Below are positions 1-5,366 of a stretch of 13,337 nt of DNA, piece after piece; the stretch's first letter is position 1, and the number at the start of each line of letters is the position of its first letter. The translations under genes were made by a program, and so were the position numbers. The DNA comes from Bifidobacteriaceae bacterium (lineage in GTDB: Bacteria; Actinomycetota; Actinomycetes; Actinomycetales; WQXJ01): assembly GCA_031272565.1 (NCBI GenBank), contig JAISTN010000266.1:1-13337 (forward strand), written 5' to 3'. A model generated the notes under the pieces. The model was given only the letters and a program-made list of their open reading frames with translations, was not told where the DNA came from and searched no databases.

Positions 1-1880
1 ACCGTCAAGGTCAAGGGGTCGGCCGGTCTGGTGGCCTGCAGCACGCCGTCCACCAGCGTCACCGCGTAGTTGTCGGTGCCATCTTCTGTGCCCGCCATGA
101 TGGCCACTGCCACCGGGACGGAACCCTCGTCATCGCCAAACGCAACCGGTGTGTCGGGGGTATCGACCTCGGCTTCGACCACGGCCGGGGTGACCTCGTG
201 GCCGTCCAACAGGCTGTCGGGCGAGGCGGTCACGGCCAAGTCGGCGTCGTCATCGGGCCAAACGACAGAGGCGGAAGCGATTGTCACCGTAACTGGCCGG
301 GGCGAGATCACCAGCGAGACCGCCCAAGGCGAGGTGGCGTTGTAACCGTCCGCCACCGCCACCACCCGGTAGGTAGTGGTGCCAACATCCGTGGCACTGG
401 CCACTGTGACCTGCTCACCCGGTGCGGCGGCCCCCAACCGCGTCCAGACCGGGTTAGCCGGGTCAAAGCGGGCCTGCTCATCTTCGGTGACCCAGAACTC
501 CAGGTTCACCACCGGGGTCTCGTCGATGCCACTGGCAGCGGCGTAAACCGAGTGCTCGGCGCCGTCATACATGGCCGAATAACCAGTGGTGGTGAGCGTC
601 AAGTTGGGGTAGGCCGCCCAGTGGGCAAACACGTCGATGTCTTCGGCCGGCATCGGAGTTTCTGGTGTGACAGCTTCACCGCCCTGTGGTTCGGTGAACC
701 AGCCCAGGAACGTGTTGCCGGGGGCCTCGGCCACCGGCAGCGCGCCGATCGGTTCGCCCACCGTGAGCGTTAGCTGGTTGGTGGAGCCATCGGCCAGGGC
801 CTCCAGGCCGGCCGGCTGATCCCCGGCGAAGCTGCCGCCGCCCAGGTGGAAGGTAATGGTGCGGGTGGCCGGCAGCGCATAGAAGATGTCGACGTAATAC
901 TTGTTGCCAGTCTTGGCGTCGTAACCATAGGGATTCTTGGTGGAAGCGGGCTCCAGGTTGGTGAAGTGCTCCCCGGTGCGCTCAAAGTCGACAATGAAGC
1001 CGTCCGCCTGCAGGTTTTCGATGGCTGAATGGAACGAACCGTCCAGCCCGTTGCCATGGTCGGTGTACTTGGGGTTGACGTTGATGGTCTTCTCCACCAC
1101 ATTGGTGCTGACCACCAAGCCCGTCTCCGCCACCAAGTTGTAGCGGTAGCCCACGGTGTAGTCGGTGCCGCCGCGCAGCACCCGCTCGTAGAGGTACAGG
1201 GTGTGGCCGTCGGCCGGCACCGGCATGGTCAGCGGCAGGGCGTAGGCGACCTGCCCGGCCACCACCGCGCCGTCAAAGATGCCGCCGGCCTCAAGGGCCC
1301 ACTGGTAGTTGGAGAACAGGCCCGGCTGGTTGTTGCGTGGATTGATGACGGTGGCCTGGGCCAAGGGGGCTCCATAGCGCAGGTACATGTCCGCGCCGGT
1401 GTAGGCGTTGTAGCGGTAGGTGATGGGCTGGCCGGCCTTTTCGGAGGCGACCGAAAACGAGGCTGCGACGGCAAACACCCGGCGGTCAAAGTAGGCCTTG
1501 ACCACGGTCCGGTTGTCCGCTCGGACGGTCTGGCCGGCCTCGGCTGTCTTGAACTCGAAGCCATCCGGGTTAGCGGCAATCTCGCTGCGCCAGCCAGGAT
1601 TCGTGTCCGGGTCGTAGGTGGCCGGTTCGCCCACAGTGGCGGCCACGATCTGGGAGCCGCCCAGGGTGTAGCCGGTGCCGGCCACGTTTTGCAGGTAGAA
1701 GTCCACCCGGTAGGAGTTTTCGGCCGTGGCCGCCTCGGTGGCGGCGTCACCGGCCGGTTCTTCAGTTGTGGCCACTGTGGCCGATGTCGCCCAGGCGGCC
1801 GGAACGGCCAGAGCGGCCGGGCTGAGCAGTGTGACAAGTGCTGCGCCAGCAGCGGCGATAATCCTGATCCCCTTGTTCAT
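1..1880 (-). CDS. Secreted/surface repeat protein with Listeria-Bacteroides (InlB-type) repeat, 3' end cut by window edge
   Basis: An open frame of 626 codons runs from ATG at 1880 to the left edge with no stop, so the C-terminus (where a sortase signal or other anchor would be) is not visible. Residues 1-31 form a signal peptide: MNKG, a hydrophobic core, then AxA-type cleavage options near ALA-25 or AWA-31. A Thr/Ala/Glu-rich linker follows, then a MucBP-like stretch (about 57-132, starting YRVDFYLQN). Residues 341-421 resemble a Listeria-Bacteroides repeat (TITFHLGGG, then FLGWFTEPQGG, ending AHWA). Residues 427-526 and 527-617 look like two beta-sandwich YDG/MBG-like units (MYDGAEHSV, SPRPVTVTI). 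Such proteins are usually adhesins or cell-wall proteins; the ligand is unknown. An in-frame TAA at 1908-1910 and no other start make ATG 1880 the first possible start, but there is no clear Shine-Dalgarno. It begins 68 bases after the response-regulator stop with no terminator between, so it may be part of or controlled by that operon (inference). Confidence 0.85.
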   Translation of the reverse strand, partial: MNKGIRIIAAAGAALVTLLSPAALAVPAAWATSATVATTEEPAGDAATEAATAENSYRVDFYLQNVAGTGYTLGGSQIVAATVGEPATYDPDTNPGWRSEIAANPDGFEFKTAEAGQTVRADNRTVVKAYFDRRVFAVAASFSVASEKAGQPITYRYNAYTGADMYLRYGAPLAQATVINPRNNQPGLFSNYQWALEAGGIFDGAVVAGQVAYALPLTMPVPADGHTLYLYERVLRGGTDYTVGYRYNLVAETGLVVSTNVVEKTINVNPKYTDHGNGLDGSFHSAIENLQADGFIVDFERTGEHFTNLEPASTKNPYGYDAKTGNKYYVDIFYALPATRTITFHLGGGSFAGDQPAGLEALADGSTNQLTLTVGEPIGALPVAEAPGNTFLGWFTEPQGGEAVTPETPMPAEDIDVFAHWAAYPNLTLTTTGYSAMYDGAEHSVYAAASGIDETPVVNLEFWVTEDEQARFDPANPVWTRLGAAAPGEQVTVASATDVGTTTYRVVAVADGYNATSPWAVSLVISPRPVTVTIASASVVWPDDDADLAVTASPDSLLDGHEVTPAVVEAEVDTPDTPVAFGDDEGSVPVAVAIMAGTEDGTDNYAVTLVDGVLQATRPADPLTLT

Positions 1881-1948
1881 GTGGGTGCAACACGGCCCAC
1901 CCGGAGGTTATTCCACCGCGGCGCGCGGCCTTGCGTGGCACCGGCCGG

Positions 1949-2641
1949 TCAGCGTTCCACTAGGTCGTTTTCGTAGGCGAACACCACCACCTGGGTGCGG
2001 TCGCGCAGGCCCAACTTGTCCAGGATGTGCGCCACGTGTGTCTTGACGGTCTGCTCCGACAGGAACAAGGATTGCGCAATCTCCAGATTGGTCAGGCCGC
2101 GGGCCACCTCGCGCAGCACGTCCCGTTCCCGGGGGGTCAAGGCCGCGGCCGCGTTGGGGTTGGCGCCCCGGCCGGCCCGCCGCCGCCCCGCGAAATCGGC
2201 CAACAGCCGGCGGGTGACAGAGGGCGCCAGCAGGCCGTCGCCCCGGGCGATGATCTTGACGGCCTCGATCAGGTCCCGGGCGGAGGCGTCTTTCAGCATG
2301 AAACCGCTGGCGCCCGCGGCCAGTGCGTCATAGATGTAGTCGTCGTGGTCAAAGGTGGTCAAGATCAGCACGCGCGGCCCCGGCACCTCGGAGTCTGGGC
2401 CGTCCGGGCCGCCCTGGGCTTGCACGATGGCGCCGGTCGCCTGGATTCCGTCCATGCCCGGCATGCGGATGTCCATCACCACCACGTCAGGGTTGGTCGC
2501 GGCGGTCACCTCAATGGCCTGGGCGCCATCGGCCGCCTGGCCCACCACCTCGATTTCGCCGCTGGAAGCCAGTAGGACGGCCAGCCCGTCGCGGATCATG
2601 GCTTGATCGTCGGCCAGCACTACCCGGATCGGTTGGGTCAT
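1949..2641 (-). CDS. NarL/FixJ-family response regulator
   Basis: A 230-residue two-component response regulator. The N-terminal receiver domain (about 5-122) shows the acidic pocket D11/D12, the phospho-acceptor D57 in VVVMDIRMPGMDG, the switch T95/T96 and K117 in FMLKDAS. An Ala/Arg-rich linker leads to a LuxR-type helix-turn-helix (about 163-228; LTPRERDVL, then SEQTVKTHVAHIL). Family knowledge: the receiver is phosphorylated by a HisKA_3 kinase and the HTH binds DNA as a dimer. Its ATG overlaps the stop of the Sensor-domain gene by 4 bases (ATGA), and a good Shine-Dalgarno, GAGGAG, lies 8 bases upstream. It is therefore the third gene of the kinase operon and the obvious partner of the split kinase. 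Its targets are unknown; the adjacent surface-protein gene and its own operon are candidates. Confidence 0.95.
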   Translation of the reverse strand: MTQPIRVVLADDQAMIRDGLAVLLASSGEIEVVGQAADGAQAIEVTAATNPDVVVMDIRMPGMDGIQATGAIVQAQGGPDGPDSEVPGPRVLILTTFDHDDYIYDALAAGASGFMLKDASARDLIEAVKIIARGDGLLAPSVTRRLLADFAGRRRAGRGANPNAAAALTPRERDVLREVARGLTNLEIAQSLFLSEQTVKTHVAHILDKLGLRDRTQVVVFAYENDLVER

Positions 2642-3345
2642 GGAGTGGGCTCCTCAGGTGGCGGGGCGGGTTCGGCCGGCGGTCTGGTGACCGGCGAGTT
2701 GGTGGCGGGCGGCTCTGTCACCGGTGGGTCCGGTAGGGGCAGCATAGCGTGGACTTCGAAGCCGCCGCCGGGGGTGGGGCCGGCCTGGAAGGTACCGCCC
2801 AACGCGGTCACCCTTTCTCGCATGCCGACCAGCCCGTGGCCACCTCCGGTAGCACCAATGGTGCCCGCTGGCGCGGCCGGGTTTGGGACGGCGCCGGCCG
2901 GGCCGGGTTTGGGGCCGCCCAACAGGCGGCCCGTGAGGCGGGCCCAGCCCACCGCCCACAAGCGGGTCAGGGGGAACAGGACGATGGCGATCAGGTGGCA
3001 GGGCAGGGCCAAGAAGTTGAGGCCCAGCCAGGCGTGGGCCCGCCAATGACGGCGAGACCGCAAGACGCTGGTCAGTCCGCTCAGGTGCTGGGTGCCCGCC
3101 GTGGCCGGGGGGTCGGTGTAGCGAACCCAGGCCGCTAGCCGTCCCGCCCAGTTGGCGGTCGCCGCAACCAAGGCAAAGACCGGCCGGAGCCCCAAGAAGG
3201 CGACCGAGATCAGGGCCGCCAACGCCGTGGTCAGCAACGACAAGATCAACTCGATCAGGCCGGCCAGGGCCAGCAGGACGTGCAGCCACAAGTAGAGCCA
3301 GGCGCGGCCTAGGCGGTAGGGGAAGGCGGGGCGCGGGGGCGTCAT
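2638..3345 (-). CDS. Sensor-domain membrane protein carrying the C-terminal (G2-box) part of a histidine-kinase ATPase domain
   Basis: A 235-residue protein with an odd composition. Residues about 10-140 hold hydrophobic segments (roughly 17-55, 52-72, 105-130) arranged like the Putative Sensor domain found at the N-terminus of many actinobacterial kinases. There is no DHp helix, phospho-histidine or N box. After a Pro/Gly linker, residues 155-205 (NPAAPAG, then GGHGLVGMRERV, then TPGGGFEVHAMLPL) are exactly the end of a HisKA_3-type HATPase domain. A Pro-rich tail (205-235) closes the protein. The start overlaps the kinase stop by 4 bases (ATGA) with no separate Shine-Dalgarno, so translation is probably coupled. 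The piece of ATPase here is the one missing from the gene upstream. It could be the second subunit of a split kinase, a Sensor kinase gutted by deletion, or the debris of an insertion. The frame is open and codon use resembles the neighbours. Confidence 0.8.
   Translation of the reverse strand: MTPPRPAFPYRLGRAWLYLWLHVLLALAGLIELILSLLTTALAALISVAFLGLRPVFALVAATANWAGRLAAWVRYTDPPATAGTQHLSGLTSVLRSRRHWRAHAWLGLNFLALPCHLIAIVLFPLTRLWAVGWARLTGRLLGGPKPGPAGAVPNPAAPAGTIGATGGGHGLVGMRERVTALGGTFQAGPTPGGGFEVHAMLPLPDPPVTEPPATNSPVTRPPAEPAPPPEEPTP
2876..2891. repeat. Copy 2 of 16-bp imperfect direct repeat at the kinase break point
   Basis: gccgggtttgggacgg, encoding VPNPA on the minus strand. It is the point where the Sensor-domain gene begins to read as kinase ATPase. 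The 491-bp offset to copy 1 equals the frame difference between the two genes, so collapsing the copies restores one frame. Confidence 0.75.
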
Positions 3346-4667
3346 CGGACAACGCTATAGCGTGAAGCCGGGTTGGTGACGGTCACGCCCACGGAGCCGC
3401 TGGTGTAGTCCAGGCGGACGTGGACCGGTGAACCGGGGGCGTGGCGGGCCGCGTTGGCCAGGGCTTCTTGGACAATCCGGTAGGCGGCCAGGCCCACCGC
3501 CGCCGGCGGCTCGGCCGGTGGTGTGCCGGTTTGTTCCAGGGTGACGGTCAGGCCGGTGGCTTGGGCGCCGGTCACCAGGCTGGCGATGGCGTCCAGACCC
3601 GGGGCTGGTTCGCGTTCACCGGGTTCTTGGCCGCGCAGCAGACCCACGATGCCGCGGGTTTCGGCCAGGGCTTCCCGGGCGGCGTCCCGGATCAGGTTGA
3701 ACGCCTGGGCCGCCTCCGGTGGCAGGTCTTTGACGCGCAGCGGTGCCGCCTCCGCCTGGATGGCGATCATCGACATGTGGTGGGCCACCACGTCATGTAG
3801 TTCGCGGGCGATGCGGGCGCGCTCAGCCAGGACGGCACCGCGGCTGGCCTCCGCGTCCAGTTCGGCGTTGGTGGCGGCCAGGCGGGTGTTGGCCTCCGCC
3901 AAGTGCAGGCGGGTCTGGCCGTGGCCGCGCCACAGCAGGCCGGCCACCGCGGCCAGGCAGGTCAGCGACACCACCGCCATGATGGCGGGCAGGCTGGTGC
4001 GCCAGCCGGCCACGGCCACGGCTAGGGCGCTGACCAGAGTCACCCCCACCACTACGGGCCCTTGCAGGCGGCCAGCCACCAGGAACACCACCAGCAGGTA
4101 GGCCGCCAAGCCGGGCACCGGCCAGTTCCAGGGATGGGTGGTGCTAATCAGACCCAGCACAATGAAACTCAGGGTCAGCAGCCGCCAGGCCAGCAGCAGC
4201 GAGCGCTGCATGGCCACCAGGGGGAGCGTGAACAGAGCGGCCAAGACGGGAACCACAAAGCTGGCGTGGCTGGCCGTGACCTGGGTCATCACCCAGTTGA
4301 AGACGAAGGCCTGGATCAGGGCCAGCACCCAGAGCATGGTCTTGGGGACCGCCTTGGGCGCCGCCGCCGGGAAACGGGTCCACGCCGGGCCGCGGGCGTC
4401 GGTCTTGCCGATGGCGGCCTCTCGCAGCGCCGCGGTCAACTCCGGCAGCAGGTTGGCGCCTGGTTGGGGGTTGGTGCCGGAGGCGGAGCCGGTGGTGCCG
4501 GGTGCCGGGGCTGCCTCGGGTTCCGGTTGGGCGGCATCGGGCACCGGCTGAGCCGCGGCTTCGGATGCGGGCTGGACGGTGGTTTCAAGCTCCGGCTGGG
4601 CGGCTGCCTCGGGTTCGGGCTGGGCGTTGGCCTCGGGTTCCGGGGTGGTGAGCGGCGGTGTTGTCAT
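3342..4667 (-). CDS. Membrane histidine kinase (HisKA_3 type), truncated within the ATP-binding domain
   Basis: A 441-residue sensor kinase. The first ~75 residues are a low-complexity Glu/Pro/Ala/Gln extension. About six membrane segments follow (roughly 111-131, 137-155, 160-178, 184-199, 203-221, 227-246), then a coiled region (250-285). The HisKA_3 dimerisation helix carries phospho-acceptor H291 in ELHDVVAHHMS. The ATPase N box is YRIVQEALANAARHA (N405). The domain stops after VGVTVTNPA with a short foreign tail, SRYSVVR, so the G2 box (GxGLxGM) and last strands are absent. They occur in the next gene, in the register expected for one kinase. The family normally autophosphorylates on His using ATP and passes phosphate to a NarL-type regulator, which is encoded two genes down. 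ATG at 4667 has GGA 7-9 bases upstream. By itself this polypeptide would probably bind ATP poorly; activity may need the downstream protein (inference). Confidence 0.9.
   Translation of the reverse strand: MTTPPLTTPEPEANAQPEPEAAAQPELETTVQPASEAAAQPVPDAAQPEPEAAPAPGTTGSASGTNPQPGANLLPELTAALREAAIGKTDARGPAWTRFPAAAPKAVPKTMLWVLALIQAFVFNWVMTQVTASHASFVVPVLAALFTLPLVAMQRSLLLAWRLLTLSFIVLGLISTTHPWNWPVPGLAAYLLVVFLVAGRLQGPVVVGVTLVSALAVAVAGWRTSLPAIMAVVSLTCLAAVAGLLWRGHGQTRLHLAEANTRLAATNAELDAEASRGAVLAERARIARELHDVVAHHMSMIAIQAEAAPLRVKDLPPEAAQAFNLIRDAAREALAETRGIVGLLRGQEPGEREPAPGLDAIASLVTGAQATGLTVTLEQTGTPPAEPPAAVGLAAYRIVQEALANAARHAPGSPVHVRLDYTSGSVGVTVTNPASRYSVVR
3352..3363. repeat. Perfect 12-bp palindrome at the insertion junction
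   Basis: ACGCTATAGCGT reads the same on both strands. It lies 3 bases inside copy 1 of the direct repeat and 6 bases before the Sensor-gene ATG, within the foreign SRYSVVR tail of the kinase. It could be a protein-binding or recombination site, or chance; its minus-strand TATAGC is also a possible weak -10 for the Sensor gene. Confidence 0.5.
3367..3382. repeat. Copy 1 of 16-bp imperfect direct repeat at the kinase break point
   Basis: gccgggttggtgacgg, encoding VTNPA on the minus strand. It matches 14 of 16 bases with 2876-2891, 491 bp away. This is the last point at which the upstream gene still reads as a kinase ATPase domain. Confidence 0.75.
4443..4655 (-). repeat. Low-complexity repeats encoding the Pro/Glu/Ala kinase N-terminus
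   Basis: Degenerate units encode runs such as PEPEAAAQPE, PVPDAAQPE and PEPEAAPAP. At DNA level gcctcgggttccgg occurs at 4513-4526 and 4630-4643, with a one-mismatch form from 4606. Such an acidic proline-rich extension ahead of the first membrane segment is not typical of this kinase family. The repeats could vary in number by slippage. Confidence 0.6.
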
Positions 4668-4674
4668 GTTTTCC

Positions 4675-4680
4675 AGACTA
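4675..4680 (-). promoter_or_regulatory. Possible -10 element of the kinase operon
   Basis: TAGTCT on the minus strand ends 7 bases before the kinase ATG, which would give a leaderless or nearly leaderless transcript. No convincing -35 is seen at 16-18 bases, so this is tentative. Confidence 0.3.
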
Positions 4681-4703
4681 GGCAGCGCAGGCTCCCCGGC
4701 GCC

Positions 4704-4719
4704 TCACTCGCAGGAGTGA
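4704..4719. repeat. Perfect inverted repeat TCACTC-N4-GAGTGA upstream of the kinase operon
   Basis: A 6-bp arm, 4-base spacer inverted repeat lies 37-52 bases upstream of the kinase ATG and 78 bases beyond the thioesterase stop. It may be an operator for the operon's own response regulator or a weak hairpin ending the thioesterase transcript. No T-run follows it on the minus strand. The rest of the 129-base gap shows nothing I can name. Confidence 0.4.
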
Positions 4720-4796
4720 TTTGGGGCTCGCTCTTTGGGGGGTTGGCCTGCGCAAACGGCTTCATCTGACGGGCTTAGCTGGGGTCCGCCGGGGAG

Positions 4797-5213
4797 CTAT
4801 TTGGGGTCGATGGTGAAGCCATTGCCGGTCATGGTGGCGACCGGTTTGCCCGCCTGGTCCGTCACGTCGATCTGGAAGACGCAGGTGCGTTTGCCGCGCC
4901 CCACCCGGCGGGCCTCGGCGTACAGTGTGCTGCCTGCCAGCCCGGGTGAGATGTATGAGATGGCGGCGGACTGCGACACCGTCAGGCGGCCCGTGCCGTC
5001 CGCCAGATGCGCGTAGTTGCAGGCCACCGCGAAGGCCGAATCGGCCAGCGTGTAGATGGCACCACCCTGGGCCACCCCGCCGGCATTCAGGTGCTCGGCC
5101 GTGACTTGGAGGCGGCAGCGGCACCAATCCGGACCGGCGTCCTCAATCACCACGCCGGTGGCCGTCAGGTACTTGTCGGCGGCGAAGTGCCGCCGGATGT
5201 CTTCGATCTGCAT
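4797..5213 (-). CDS. PaaI-type hotdog-fold acyl-CoA thioesterase
   Basis: A 138-residue single hotdog-domain protein, the usual length for PaaI/YdiI-like thioesterases, which hydrolyse acyl- or aryl-CoA thioesters as oligomers in the cytoplasm. The central helix motif is clear at 41-66: HLNAGGVAQGGAIYTLADSAFAVACN, with N43, the QGG turn (HGG in many relatives) and D58 in the expected acidic position. The C-terminal strands (VGRGKRTCVFQIDVTDQ, VATMTGNGF) are also typical. The ATG at 5213 has GGAG about 8 bases upstream. It stands alone, 153 bases from the glycosidase stop and 129 bases from the kinase start, so it is probably a single-gene transcript. The substrate cannot be told from sequence; no phenylacetate or fatty-acid pathway genes are nearby. 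Confidence 0.9.
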   Translation of the reverse strand: MQIEDIRRHFAADKYLTATGVVIEDAGPDWCRCRLQVTAEHLNAGGVAQGGAIYTLADSAFAVACNYAHLADGTGRLTVSQSAAISYISPGLAGSTLYAEARRVGRGKRTCVFQIDVTDQAGKPVATMTGNGFTIDPK

Positions 5214-5233
5214 GTCGTCTCCGCCGATTCGTC

Positions 5234-5263
5234 AGTTGACTGGCCCATGTCATCCTAGTTGAC
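5234..5263. repeat. Direct repeats AGTTGAC in the thioesterase promoter region
   Basis: AGTTGAC occurs at 5234-5240 and 5257-5263, 23 bp apart, and a related CAGTTGCC follows at about 5269. The copies flank a candidate -10 (TAGGAT), so they could be a regulator site. Weakly supported. Confidence 0.3.
5252..5257 (-). promoter_or_regulatory. Candidate -10 box of the thioesterase gene
   Basis: TAGGAT on the minus strand fits the TAnnnT form of actinobacterial -10 boxes and would place the transcript start about 32 bases ahead of the ATG at 5213. The -35 position (CTCTTG at 17 bases) is poor. Confidence 0.35.
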
Positions 5264-5366
5264 CAGCCAGTTGCCAAGAGGCGAACTACCGGTGGCAGTC
5301 CTAGAACACTTGTTAGTTCACTGTCGGCTGTCCGGACGAGCCGCGGTGTGACCGGTGCCGGGCGGT

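Noticed and set aside
1029..1976. Long plus-strand open frame (about 315 codons) near the left end
   Set aside because: It lies opposite the secreted repeat protein and the end of the response regulator, which have real domains; its product is Gly/Val/His-rich with no recognisable motif. Typical shadow in high-GC DNA.
2654..3352. Alternative minus-strand frame of 232 codons over the Sensor-domain gene
   Set aside because: The product is Arg/Pro/Gly-rich without domain motifs, whereas the chosen frame holds membrane helices and the GxGLxGM box.
2876..3382. Insertion sequence or transposon inside the kinase
   Set aside because: The segment encodes only a Sensor-like membrane domain; there are no terminal inverted repeats and no transposase. 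I keep it as an insertion of unknown mechanism.
4443..4655. Short repeats considered as a CRISPR array or VNTR
   Set aside because: The units are degenerate, unspaced and in frame with the kinase gene, encoding Pro/Glu-rich repeats; no spacers are present.
5325..5343. Possible terminator hairpin downstream of the glycosidase (CGGCT / AGCCG)
   Set aside because: The stem is only 5 bp with a 9-base loop and no T-run; too weak to call in GC-rich DNA.
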